This document shows positions 1-6,721 of a stretch of 13,972 nucleotides of DNA, piece by piece. The stretch is taken from positions 1 through 13,972 of the forward strand of contig JAIXYF010000269.1 in assembly GCA_027490345.1 (NCBI GenBank), read 5' to 3'. The DNA comes from Novosphingobium sp. (GTDB taxonomy: Bacteria; Pseudomonadota; Alphaproteobacteria; Sphingomonadales; Sphingomonadaceae). The notes under the pieces were generated by a model. The model was not told the origin of the DNA. It saw only the letters and a program-made list of their open reading frames with translations, and searched no databases. The position numbers were made by a program, and so were the translations under genes. Every line of letters starts with the position of its first letter. The stretch's first letter is position 1.

Positions 1-1070
1 GCCAGTGGGAGCAGTCCGGCCACTGGGGCAAATACCGCGAGAACATGTTCGTCATCCCCGACGAAGTGCCGAACACCGAGGACGAAGGCCCGGTTATCAG
101 CGGCGAGGCCGACTGGATGGCCTTGAAGCCGATGAACTGCCCGGCGCACGTGCTGATCTTCCGGCAGGGCCTCAAGTCCTACCGCGAGTTGCCGCTGCGC
201 CTCTATGAAAACGGCTGCTGCCACCGCAACGAGCCGCATGGTGCGCTCCACGGGCTGATGCGCGTGCGCCAGTTCACGCAGGACGACGCGCATATCTTCT
301 GCCGCGAGGACCAGATCGTCTCCGAAGTGCGCGCCTTCTGCGAACTGGCGGACCGGATCTACAAGGACTTCGGCTTCACCTATTCTATCAAGCTGGCGCT
401 GCGCCCCGAAAAGCGCTTCGGCACCGAAGCGATGTGGGACATGGCCGAGACCGAGCTGCGCAACGCAGTTGTCGAAGCCGGGCTTGCCACGCCGGAATAT
501 GGCTGGGAGGAACTGCCAGGCGAAGGCGCGTTCTATGCGCCCAAGCTCGAATGGCACCTGACGGACGCCATCGGCCGCACCTGGCAGGTCGGCACGATCC
601 AATCGGACCGCGTGCTGCCCGAGCGGCTCGATGCGGGCTACATCGCCGAAGATGGCGAGCGCCACCGCCCGGTCATGCTGCACCGCGCGATCTTCGGTTC
701 GTATGAACGCTTCATCGGCATTCTGATCGAACACTTTGCGGGCCGCCTGCCTGCATGGCTCGCGCCGGTGCAGGCCGTGGTCGCAACCATCGTTTCGGAC
801 GCGGACGACTATGCGCACGAGGCGACCGCCGCACCGCCCGCCGCCGGCATCCGCACCGAAACCGACACGCGCAACGAGAAGATCAACTACAAGGTCCGCG
901 AACACTCCTTGCAGAAAGTCCCCTATCTGCTGGTGGTGGGCAAGCGCGAGGCGGAAGAGGGTACGGTTGCGATCCGCACGCTGGGCGAACAGCACCAGAA
1001 AGTGATGCCGCTGGCGGAAGCCATCGCTCTGCTGAAGGCTGAAGCGACCCCGCCGGATCTGCGCGCCTGA
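1..1070 (+). CDS. thrS: Threonine--tRNA ligase, C-terminal part (5' truncated by window edge)
   Basis: Class II aminoacyl-tRNA synthetase that charges tRNA-Thr in the cytoplasm. The reading frame is open from base 3 (first residues QWEQSGHW), so the gene begins upstream; 355 residues are visible, and the N-terminal TGS and editing domains are outside the window. The catalytic core is intact. The three zinc ligands of the family are recognisable as Cys46 in NCPAH, His97 in DDAHIF and His227 in MLHRAIFG, numbering from base 3. Motif 2 contains RNEPHGALHG and motif 3 follows as the HRAIFGSYERF segment. The anticodon-binding domain occupies roughly the last 110 residues (from WLAPVQAVV to the end) and includes DTRNEKINYKVRE. 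An ATG at 45 is internal, not a start. In many bacteria thrS is followed by infC, rpmI and rplT; here a permease gene follows instead. Identification is very secure. Confidence 0.97.
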   Translation, partial: QWEQSGHWGKYRENMFVIPDEVPNTEDEGPVISGEADWMALKPMNCPAHVLIFRQGLKSYRELPLRLYENGCCHRNEPHGALHGLMRVRQFTQDDAHIFCREDQIVSEVRAFCELADRIYKDFGFTYSIKLALRPEKRFGTEAMWDMAETELRNAVVEAGLATPEYGWEELPGEGAFYAPKLEWHLTDAIGRTWQVGTIQSDRVLPERLDAGYIAEDGERHRPVMLHRAIFGSYERFIGILIEHFAGRLPAWLAPVQAVVATIVSDADDYAHEATAAPPAAGIRTETDTRNEKINYKVREHSLQKVPYLLVVGKREAEEGTVAIRTLGEQHQKVMPLAEAIALLKAEATPPDLRA

Positions 1071-1813
1071 TCGAGGCTCTCGGCCTGCCCGTTCTGTCGC
1101 TGGTGCTTTGCGCACTGGCGGCATTCATCGCTGCCTTCGTGCGCGGGATGGCCGGGTTCGGCATGGCGATCCTGCTCGTGCCGCTGATCGGGCTGGTCAT
1201 TCCGCCCGGCGAGGCGGTGGTCGTCTCCAACATGCTGGGGCTGTTCATTGGCCTCGTCGGCGCGCGCAAGGTGTGGCGCGCGGGTGAGCCGAACGCAGGC
1301 GTGATCGGCGGCCTTGCCATGGTGATGACCCCGCTGGGCCTGCTTGCCCTGTTTGCCACGCCGCCCGCTGTAGCGCGTGTGCTCATTGCGCTGGTTGCCA
1401 TCGGCGCATTCCTGCTGGTGTTGCTGCCTGCCCGGCCCGGCCACGCCCCGGGCAAGCTGGAAACCGGGCTGACCGGCGCGGCGGCGGGCCTGCTTACCGG
1501 GTTTGCCGGGATGCCGGGGCCGCCGGTCGTGCCCTACTACCTGCGCCGCCCGATCCCGCGCGAAGTGGCGCGCGCTTCGATGCTCACGGTGTTCTTGCTG
1601 ACCTCCACCGCCAGCACGGCAGCAGCGCTGGCGCTGGGGCTGGCTTCGTGGCGCGATGTGCTGTTTGCGCTGCTGCTGTTCGTGCCGGTGCTCATCGGCA
1701 ATCACTTCGGCTCGCTTGCGTTCGGCAAAGTCAGCGATGCGGCCTGGCGCGGGTTCGTCGGTTTTCTTCTCGCGCTTTCGGGCCTGATGGCGGTGGTCCG
1801 GCTGCTGACCTGA
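1067..1813 (+). CDS. TauE/SafE family membrane permease (putative sulfite/organosulfonate exporter)
   Basis: Inner-membrane protein of the TauE/SafE (TSUP) family, whose members move sulfite, sulfonates or other small anions; the substrate here is unknown. It is almost entirely hydrophobic, with about seven or eight predicted membrane segments arranged as two homologous halves. Each half carries the Gly-rich family signature: RGMAGFG in the first (residues 14-20 counted from GTG 1103) and TGFAGMPG in the second (132-139). The start is uncertain. GTG at 1103 gives 236 residues but cuts into the first membrane helix and has no Shine-Dalgarno. The frame stays open upstream, and a CTG at 1067 overlapping the thrS stop (CTGA) would give 248 residues (IEALGLPVLSLVL...) with a full first helix. 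I list the CTG start as preferred but unproven. Either way the gene is tightly linked to thrS and probably co-transcribed. Confidence 0.8.
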   Translation: MIEALGLPVLSLVLCALAAFIAAFVRGMAGFGMAILLVPLIGLVIPPGEAVVVSNMLGLFIGLVGARKVWRAGEPNAGVIGGLAMVMTPLGLLALFATPPAVARVLIALVAIGAFLLVLLPARPGHAPGKLETGLTGAAAGLLTGFAGMPGPPVVPYYLRRPIPREVARASMLTVFLLTSTASTAAALALGLASWRDVLFALLLFVPVLIGNHFGSLAFGKVSDAAWRGFVGFLLALSGLMAVVRLLT

Positions 1814-1882
1814 GCAAGGTAACGCCAAATAAACCCTCTCCGGACCATAAGTGCACACCGCAGGACAACCGGACGGACGCCC

Positions 1883-2824
1883 ATGACGATCAATTTCCCC
1901 GAGCTTGCCCGCCAGGCCGCTGCCGATGGCGCGATCACGGCCGAGGAAGTGCTGGCTTTGCGCCGCGCTGCATGGCCCGATGGCAGCATCGATCAGACCG
2001 AGGCCGAGGCAATTCTGGCGATCAATGATGTGGTGGCAGAAAAGTCTGCTGAATGGACTGATTTCCTTGTCGAGGCGGTTGGCGAATTTGTGCTGAACGG
2101 CACCGAGCCCAAAGGCTATGTTGCGGATGAGACCGCCGATTGGCTGATCGCCCGGCTCGATCACGATGGCGTGCTCGATTCGGTGGCCGAACTCGAACTG
2201 CTTGTGCGCGTGCTCGAAAAGGCGCTCGGCACGCCGGACCGGCTCAAGGACTATGCGCTCGCCCAGATCGAGCGCGCCGTGCTGACGGGCGAAGGCCCGA
2301 CGCGGGATGGCGGTGCACTGAGCGCCGGATCAATCACCGAAGCCGAATGCAAGCTGCTGCGCCGCGTGATCTTTGCCAGCGGCGGGGATCGCCCTTCTGC
2401 GGTGAGCATGGCTGAGGCCGAAATGCTGTTCCGCCTGAAGGACGCGAGCCTTGGCCAGCCCCATGCCGCCGAATGGCAGCGCTTGTTCGTGCAGGGCGTG
2501 GCCAATTACCTGCAGGGCTGGACGGGCGGGCGCCCGCTAAGCCGTGACCGCGCGGCGCAGCTCGAAACCTTCATGAACGATCACTCGCACGGGCTTGGCA
2601 GCTTTTTTGGCCGCATGAGCCAGGTGGGCGCCCGCGATCTGGCCAGCGCCGCACGCGATGTGGTTGGCGGCAGCAAGCCCGCCGCACGCGACTATGCTGC
2701 CGAGGCAGAAAGCGACGCCGCGCTGACCTCCCCGGAAAAGGCTTGGCTTGATGGCCGGCTTGAGGCCGATGGTCGGCTCGATCCGCTGGAAGAGGCGCTG
2801 CTGGCATTCCTTGCCGAAGGATGA
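1883..2824 (+). CDS. Uncharacterised acidic helical protein with internal duplication (TerB/EF-hand-like)
   Basis: I do not recognise this 313-residue gene product by name. It has no signal peptide or membrane segment, is rich in Ala, Glu and Asp, and looks all-helical. Two related halves are visible. Residues about 17-72 (ITAEEVLALRRAA, then EAEAIL, EWTDFLVEAVGEFVLNG) match 151-212 (ITEAECKLLRR, then EAEMLF, EWQRLFVQGVANYLQG). The following WLIARLDHDGVLD (87-99) matches WLDGRLEADGRLD (288-300). The second half carries a Gly/Ser/Ala-rich insertion at about 231-270. Recurrent DG-x-[IL]-x3-E turns (ADGAIT, PDGSID, DHDGVLD, EADGRLD) resemble EF-hand or TerB-type helix-turn-helix units, but no loop is a clean canonical EF-hand, so metal binding is only a guess. 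ATG 1883 is preceded by GGACGG about 7 nt upstream. It has its own 69-nt gap after the permease gene. The coding call is secure; function is unknown. Confidence 0.85.
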   Translation: MTINFPELARQAAADGAITAEEVLALRRAAWPDGSIDQTEAEAILAINDVVAEKSAEWTDFLVEAVGEFVLNGTEPKGYVADETADWLIARLDHDGVLDSVAELELLVRVLEKALGTPDRLKDYALAQIERAVLTGEGPTRDGGALSAGSITEAECKLLRRVIFASGGDRPSAVSMAEAEMLFRLKDASLGQPHAAEWQRLFVQGVANYLQGWTGGRPLSRDRAAQLETFMNDHSHGLGSFFGRMSQVGARDLASAARDVVGGSKPAARDYAAEAESDAALTSPEKAWLDGRLEADGRLDPLEEALLAFLAEG

Positions 2825-2832
2825 TTTCGTTC

Positions 2833-2877
2833 TTTACCCGCCGTTAGGTAATCACGGCACAGGAAACGTTTACCCGC
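2833..2877 (+). promoter_or_regulatory. Operator-like repeats upstream of the pilZ-domain gene
   Basis: The 9-mer TTTACCCGC occurs twice (2833-2841 and 2869-2877). The first copy is part of an inverted repeat TTACC-N8-GGTAA at 2834-2851. The octamer TTTACCCG appears again at 4909-4916, before corA. The repeats are seen directly; a role as a transcription factor site is inference. A CtrA-like reading (TTTA-N7-TTAG at 2833-2847) has two mismatches to TTAA-N7-TTAA and is weak. Confidence 0.3.
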
Positions 2878-2879
2878 TG

Positions 2880-2897
2880 CGGCGCATCATCGCGCCG
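2880..2897 (+). promoter_or_regulatory. Stem-loop immediately upstream of pilZ-domain gene
   Basis: A perfect 6-bp stem CGGCGC / GCGCCG with loop ATCATC ends 7 nt before the Shine-Dalgarno of the PilZ gene. In RNA it could modulate translation initiation, or it could be the terminator-like remnant of the upstream gene, although no T-tract follows. The structure is seen; the function is not. Confidence 0.25.
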
Positions 2898-2904
2898 TTG
2901 CAGT

Positions 2905-2909
2905 GGGGA
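2905..2909 (+). promoter_or_regulatory. Shine-Dalgarno for PilZ gene
   Basis: GGGGA is placed 5 nt before ATG 2915. This decides between that start and the in-frame GTG 2903, which the motif would overlap. Confidence 0.55.
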
Positions 2910-2914
2910 CACGT

Positions 2915-3253
2915 ATGCAGATGCCGGCCAGAATGCTGTCGAATGATCCGGTGGGGGACAACCGCCGCGTCGAACGGCTGCAAACAGCCGATACGCTGCG
3001 CGTCCAATCCGCCGGGCGGGTCCAGCGCATCTTCGATATCTCGCGCTATGGCTGCCAGATCGAAAGCAATGATCTGGCCGATGGCGCCAGCGGCCAGTTC
3101 GTCGAAATCGATTTCGGCACCGTGGTGACCCGTGCCATCATCCGCTGGTCGGATCGCGCGCGTCTGGGCCTTGAATTCGCGCGTCCGCTGGGTTCGCGTC
3201 AGGTCGATACGCTGCTTTCCGAACCTGCGCCGATCCGCCTCCGCCGCCTCTGA
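2915..3253 (+). CDS. PilZ domain protein (putative c-di-GMP receptor)
   Basis: Small cytoplasmic protein of 112 residues made of essentially one PilZ domain, the family that binds cyclic di-GMP and relays it to motility, adhesion or polysaccharide functions. The bipartite ligand motif is present: RxxxR as RRVER at residues 17-21, then DxSxxG as DISRYG at 41-46, about 20 residues later. Downstream, the usual beta-strand pattern W-S-D-R-A-R-L-G-L-E-F appears at about 78-88. I chose ATG 2915 because GGGGA (2905-2909) lies 5 nt upstream; a GTG at 2903 and ATGs at 2921 and 2933 are alternatives. It stands alone, with the next gene convergent. Given the exopolysaccharide genes further right, it could regulate EPS or motility, but no linkage is shown. 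The domain call is strong; the biological role is unknown. Confidence 0.88.
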   Translation: MQMPARMLSNDPVGDNRRVERLQTADTLRVQSAGRVQRIFDISRYGCQIESNDLADGASGQFVEIDFGTVVTRAIIRWSDRARLGLEFARPLGSRQVDTLLSEPAPIRLRRL

Positions 3254-3267
3254 TCGGGGGCGGCGCT

Positions 3268-3286
3268 CCGGCGGTCACTCCGCCGG
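3268..3286. terminator. Hairpin between convergent genes, possible bidirectional terminator
   Basis: A perfect 7-bp inverted repeat CCGGCGG-TCACT-CCGCCGG lies between the end of the PilZ gene (stop 3253) and the end of the monooxygenase. The monooxygenase stop codon (TCA on the plus strand, 3275-3277) sits in its loop. It is very stable but lacks a T-run on either side, so it is at best a non-canonical terminator or an mRNA 3'-end protector. Confidence 0.35.
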
Positions 3287-4801
3287 TTCGACCATTCCGT
3301 CAGCCCGCACTGCCTGCGCCGCGCTGGCCTTGCCGAAGTGCATGATCCCATCGTCAAGCGGGCTATCTTTCATGTACTTGCGATCAAACACATAGTCCTG
3401 ATTGAGCCGCCAGGGCATTTCCTTCGCGTTCTTCGGCTGGATCGCCAGGCCGCGCTGGATATAACCCGATGAGAGATCGAGCGGGGTATCGGGGGTCAGC
3501 ACGCTTTCGTCGGTCAACACCGGCGTCGCGCTGTCGGCGCCCACTTTCTTCATGTGGTTGAGCAGGCGGCAGACATAGTCCGCATCGATGTCGGCGCGCA
3601 GGGTCCACGAGGCGTTGAGATAGCCGAACACTTGCGCAAGATTGGGCAAGTTCGAATACATGCAGCCTTTGTAGTACCAGCGCTCGTTCATCCGCACCGG
3701 CTGGCTGTCCACGCCCAGCGCGATCTTGCCCGCCATGGCGAGGGAGAGGCCGGTGGCCGTCACGATCACGTCGCAGTCCAGCCGCTTGCCGGATTTCAGC
3801 TGAATGCCGGCGGCGTCGATGCGCTCGATATGGTCGGTCACGATCTCGGCCTTGCCCGCGTTCATCGCTTGGAACAGATCGCCATCGGGCACGAGGCACA
3901 GGCGCTGTTCCCATGGGTTATAAGGCGGAGTGAATGTGGCGGCATCATACTTGGGGCCCAGCGCTTCCTTGAGCTTCCCGGTCAGGTAATCCTTGACCTT
4001 CTGCGGCTCGTTGCGGGCGCGCTTGAACACGATGTTCTGCATCGTCACGTTCTTGAAGCGGGTGATCCGGTAGGCCAGCTTGTCCGGCAGGAACTTGCGC
4101 AGCGTGTTGGCAATCGCATCACGCGCCGGGCGGATGGCATACCAGGTGGGCGTGCGCTGCAGCATCGTGACGTGCGCGGCGGTTTTCGCCATCGCGGGCA
4201 CGATGGTGACAGCCGTGGCGCCCGAGCCGATCACCACCACGCGCTTGCCGGTATAATCGACGTCGTCGCGCCAGAACTGGGGGTGCAGGATCGTTCCGGC
4301 AAAATCCTCGCGCCCCGGAATCGCGGGATCATAGGGCGTGTCGTAATCGTAATAGCCCGAGCCGAGATAGAGGAACCGCGCCGTGGTGCGGCTGCGCTGG
4401 CCATCGGCGGCTTCGCTGGTGATGACCCACCAGGCGTTTGCGCTTTCCCAGTTGGCGGAGACGACCTTGGTCTCGAAGCGGATATGCTGGCGGATGCCCC
4501 GCTCGGTCGCGATGCGATTGAGGTAATCGAGGATCGCGGGGCCATCGGCGATGGATTTTTCATGCCGCCACGGCTCGAAGATGAAGCCGAGGGTGTGCAT
4601 GTCGCTATCGGACCGGACGCCGGGATAGCGGAACAGATCCCAGGTGCCACCAAGCTGGGGGCGGCGCTCGAACAAGGCATAGCTGCGATCGGGGCAGATC
4701 ATCTGCATATGCGCGGCCATGCCGATGCCAGAAAGGCCCGCACCGATGATGGCGACGTCGATATCCGGCTGCCCGCTGTGCCGCGCGCCTTCGTAACCCA
4801 T
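3275..4801 (-). CDS. EthA-like flavin-containing (Baeyer-Villiger) monooxygenase
   Basis: FAD- and NADPH-dependent oxygenase of 508 residues that would insert oxygen into ketones or oxidise sulfur/nitrogen compounds; the physiological substrate is unknown. The N-terminal FAD Rossmann motif is GAGLSG (20-25), followed by GGTWDLFRYPG (51-61) and RSDSDMHTLGF (63-73). The Baeyer-Villiger fingerprint FxGxxxHxxxW is FAGTILHPQFW (167-177), with Arg where the motif usually ends in Pro or Asp. The NADPH Rossmann motif is GSGATA (192-197). The block PYNPWEQRLCLVPDGDLF and the C-terminal PWRLNQDY also match, from memory, the mycobacterial EthA (ethionamide-activating) branch. The start at 4801 is set by a strong GGGAGA 5 nt upstream; the longer start at 4828 would overlap the predicted -10 box. 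The gene is transcribed alone, divergent from corA and convergent with the PilZ gene. Family assignment is very secure. Confidence 0.94.
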   Translation of the reverse strand: MGYEGARHSGQPDIDVAIIGAGLSGIGMAAHMQMICPDRSYALFERRPQLGGTWDLFRYPGVRSDSDMHTLGFIFEPWRHEKSIADGPAILDYLNRIATERGIRQHIRFETKVVSANWESANAWWVITSEAADGQRSRTTARFLYLGSGYYDYDTPYDPAIPGREDFAGTILHPQFWRDDVDYTGKRVVVIGSGATAVTIVPAMAKTAAHVTMLQRTPTWYAIRPARDAIANTLRKFLPDKLAYRITRFKNVTMQNIVFKRARNEPQKVKDYLTGKLKEALGPKYDAATFTPPYNPWEQRLCLVPDGDLFQAMNAGKAEIVTDHIERIDAAGIQLKSGKRLDCDVIVTATGLSLAMAGKIALGVDSQPVRMNERWYYKGCMYSNLPNLAQVFGYLNASWTLRADIDADYVCRLLNHMKKVGADSATPVLTDESVLTPDTPLDLSSGYIQRGLAIQPKNAKEMPWRLNQDYVFDRKYMKDSPLDDGIMHFGKASAAQAVRADGMVEPAE

Positions 4802-4806
4802 GCTGA

Positions 4807-4812
4807 TCTCCC
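4807..4812 (-). promoter_or_regulatory. Shine-Dalgarno fixing the monooxygenase start
   Basis: On the minus strand GGGAGA lies 5 nt before the ATG at 4801. This favours the 508-residue form over the 517-residue one starting at 4828. Confidence 0.7.
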
Positions 4813-4826
4813 GGTTATTGACACGC

Positions 4827-4855
4827 ATGATAGCAGCCGGGGGCGTGATTGCCAG
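4827..4855 (-). promoter_or_regulatory. Sigma-70-like promoter of the monooxygenase gene
   Basis: Read on the minus strand, CTGGCA (-35, 4850-4855, 4/6 to TTGACA) is followed after 17 nt by TATCAT (-10, 4827-4832, 5/6 to TATAAT). The predicted start of transcription is near 4820, giving a leader of about 20 nt before ATG 4801. The -10 box overlaps the alternative start codon at 4826-4828. Confidence 0.55.
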
Positions 4856-4856
4856 T

Positions 4857-4881
4857 CTGTTTGATTGGGGCCCTGTTTGAT
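4857..4881. repeat. Paired 9-bp direct repeat in the monooxygenase-corA intergenic region
   Basis: CTGTTTGAT occurs at 4857-4865 and 4873-4881, a period of 16 bp with GGGCCC-containing sequence between. The first copy begins 2 bp beyond the predicted monooxygenase -35 box, a position suited to an activator or repressor of that gene or of both divergent genes. The repeat is seen; the regulatory role is inferred. Confidence 0.4.
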
Positions 4882-4938
4882 CGGCGGTTAAAGCCGCAGC
4901 GATTGCGCTTTACCCGGCGGGGCGACAAAAGGGCGCCC

Positions 4939-5922
4939 ATGCCGATCATCGCCGCGCGCCGCTATACAGAAGGAAAAGCTGATCCGGGCGCCCTCGCTGT
5001 CACGGGGGTGCCCGTGCCTGCCGAAGCGCTGCCCCCCGGCTGCTTCGACTGGATTGGGCTGTGCGATCCCGCGGCCGAGGAAATGGACCTCGTGGCGCGC
5101 CAGTTCGGCCTGCATCCCCTCGCGGTCGAGGACGCGCTCCATCCGCGCCAGCTGCCCAAGGTCGAACCCTATGGCCGCCAACTCTTCGTGGTGGCGCGCA
5201 CCGCGATGATGGGGGCGGGTGAGGATGGGATCACCTATGGGCAAACGGCGGTGTTCCTTGGCGAACGCTTCATCGTGACCGTGCGGATCGGATCGGCGCG
5301 CGCGCACACCGATCTGCGCCGCGCGCTGGAAGCCGATAGCGAGCACTTGGCCGAAGGGGCGGATTATGTGCTGCACGCAGTGCTTGATTTCATCGTTGAT
5401 GGCTATCTGCCGATTGCCGACCAGTTTGAAGAGGTGATGCACGAGATCGAGGAAGCGGCGATTGACCAGTTTCCCGATCCCGCCACGATCCGGCGCATTT
5501 TCCGCCTGCGCCGCGAACTGCGGCGGTTCGAGCGGATCATCGGGCCTATGGAGGAAATGGTGGAGCGACTGGTCGTGGCCGATTTGTCGGTGATCGATCC
5601 TTCGGCGCGGATCTGGTTCCGCGATGTGCTCGATCATGTCCGCCGGGCCATGGCGCGGATGCAGAGCCTGAAGGAAACGCTGGCCGCCACGGTGGAAACG
5701 GCAGGCCTGCTGGAACAGCACCGGCAGGGCGTGATCACGCGCCAGCTGGCCGCCTGGGCGGCCATTCTCGCGGTGCCGACGGCGATTGCGGGCATTTATG
5801 GCATGAACTTCGATTACTTGCCCGAACTGCACTGGCGCTGGGGCTATCCCGCGGTCTGGGCTGTCATTCTGACGATCTGCGGCGGGCTGCTGTGGCGGTT
5901 CCGGCGAATCGGCTGGCTTTAG
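4939..5922 (+). CDS. corA: CorA family divalent metal ion transporter
   Basis: Homopentameric inner-membrane channel of the CorA/MIT family, normally admitting Mg2+ (also Co2+ or Ni2+). It has 327 residues, close to the family norm. The N-terminal two-thirds is the cytoplasmic domain, with the family pattern FGLHPLAVEDALHPRQLPK (about 56-74) and long charged helices (about 150-260) of the stalk. The pore-lining helix TM1 (about 266-287) ends in the signature YGMNF, with GMN at 288-290. It is followed by an acidic loop (YLPEL), TM2 (about 304-320) and a basic C-terminus RFRRIGWL. ATG 4939 is preferred, with AAAAGGG just upstream; an in-frame TTG at 4849 would lie inside the divergent promoter region. 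The last codons overlap the ung stop in convergent orientation. A ZntB-like zinc efflux role cannot be fully excluded, but the YGMNF context suits CorA. Confidence 0.92.
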   Translation: MPIIAARRYTEGKADPGALAVTGVPVPAEALPPGCFDWIGLCDPAAEEMDLVARQFGLHPLAVEDALHPRQLPKVEPYGRQLFVVARTAMMGAGEDGITYGQTAVFLGERFIVTVRIGSARAHTDLRRALEADSEHLAEGADYVLHAVLDFIVDGYLPIADQFEEVMHEIEEAAIDQFPDPATIRRIFRLRRELRRFERIIGPMEEMVERLVVADLSVIDPSARIWFRDVLDHVRRAMARMQSLKETLAATVETAGLLEQHRQGVITRQLAAWAAILAVPTAIAGIYGMNFDYLPELHWRWGYPAVWAVILTICGGLLWRFRRIGWL

Positions 5923-6608
5923 GCAGGAAGCCGCCAGTCGATAGCCGCGCTGCCTTGTTCTTCCAGAAACGCATTCACGCGGCTGAAGTGGCGGCAGCCC
6001 AGGAACCCGCGGTGCGCGGAAAGCGGGCTGGGGTGCGGCGCCTCCAGGATCAGATTGCCCGCGCCGCCCGCTGCGCGGATCAGCGGGGCTTTGGCGCGGG
6101 CGTGGCTGCCCCAGAGCAGATAGACGCACGGCGCGGCGCGTTCGGCAACGGCGCGAATCGCGGCATCGGTGAACAGCTCCCAACCCTTGCCCTGATGCGA
6201 GGCGGCTTGTCCTGCCGCGACGGTGAGCACGGTGTTGAGCAGGAGCACGCCTTGCCGCGCCCAACTTTCGAGGTGGCCATGCGCGGGGCGGGGCAGGCCA
6301 AGGTCCGCTTCCTGCTCCTTGAAGATGTTGCGCAGGCTGGGCGGCACCGGCACACCGCGCGGCACGGAAAAGGCAAGGCCATGCGCCTGCCCGGGGCCAT
6401 GATAGGGGTCTTGCCCCAAAATCACGACCCGGACTGCGGGCAGCGATGTCAATGCCAGCGCGGCGAGACGCATTTCGGCGGGGGGATAGACTGCTCCTCC
6501 GGCAGCCTCCTCGGTCTTGAGGAGATCGCCTAGCTGGCGCAGCGGCGCGCTGGCGCACACAGGTTCCAGCGCCGGGCGCCAGCTTTCGGGGATTGCGGCA
6601 GGGGTCAT
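5919..6608 (-). CDS. ung: Uracil-DNA glycosylase (family 1)
   Basis: Base-excision repair enzyme that removes uracil from DNA. The 229 residues match the usual bacterial Ung length. All diagnostic motifs are present: the water-activating loop GQDPYHGPGQAHG (65-77, with Asp67 the general base), Phe80 in LAFSVP, Asn125 in LLLNTVLTV, the GKGWELFTD block (140-148), and the Leu-intercalation loop HPSPLSAHRGF (192-202, with His192 the catalytic histidine). ATG 6608 starts at the expected IPESWRP region; a GTG at 6638 would add ten poorly matching residues. No clear Shine-Dalgarno is seen for either. The gene is convergent with corA, with the two stop codons sharing bases at 5919-5922, and divergent from ugd across 113 nt. 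Confidence 0.97.
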   Translation of the reverse strand: MTPAAIPESWRPALEPVCASAPLRQLGDLLKTEEAAGGAVYPPAEMRLAALALTSLPAVRVVILGQDPYHGPGQAHGLAFSVPRGVPVPPSLRNIFKEQEADLGLPRPAHGHLESWARQGVLLLNTVLTVAAGQAASHQGKGWELFTDAAIRAVAERAAPCVYLLWGSHARAKAPLIRAAGGAGNLILEAPHPSPLSAHRGFLGCRHFSRVNAFLEEQGSAAIDWRLPA

Positions 6609-6652
6609 GGTGCTATTTGCGTAATCCTTTTGCTGCACTGCGGGAATACCAT

Positions 6653-6682
6653 TTGCATGGGTGGGGGGCTGCTTGCTATCCG
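6653..6682 (+). promoter_or_regulatory. Weak candidate promoter for ugd
   Basis: TTGCAT (6653-6658) and TATCCG (6677-6682), 18 nt apart, lie in the ung-ugd divergent gap. Each box matches consensus only partly, so this is a tentative placement for the promoter of the rightward gene run. Confidence 0.25.
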
Positions 6683-6721
6683 CGCGGCCGTTACGTTGGT
6701 TATCTGTTTGGGGATTCCGGT

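Noticed and set aside
923..2164. 413-codon minus-strand open frame antisense to thrS, the TauE gene and the following gene
   Set aside because: It crosses three well-supported plus-strand genes, has low-complexity Arg/Gln/His-rich translation and no domain; stop-poor frames are common in GC-rich DNA.
2833..2847. CtrA binding site (TTTA-N7-TTAG)
   Set aside because: Two mismatches to TTAA-N7-TTAA make a specific CtrA call unsupportable; kept only as an unnamed repeat.
3554..4864. 436-codon plus-strand open frame opposite the monooxygenase
   Set aside because: The complementary strand carries a complete FAD/NADPH enzyme with all motifs; this frame is its mirror.
4888..6558. 556-codon minus-strand open frame across corA and ung
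   Set aside because: Antisense to corA and out of frame with ung; Arg/Ala/Pro-rich with no recognisable motif.
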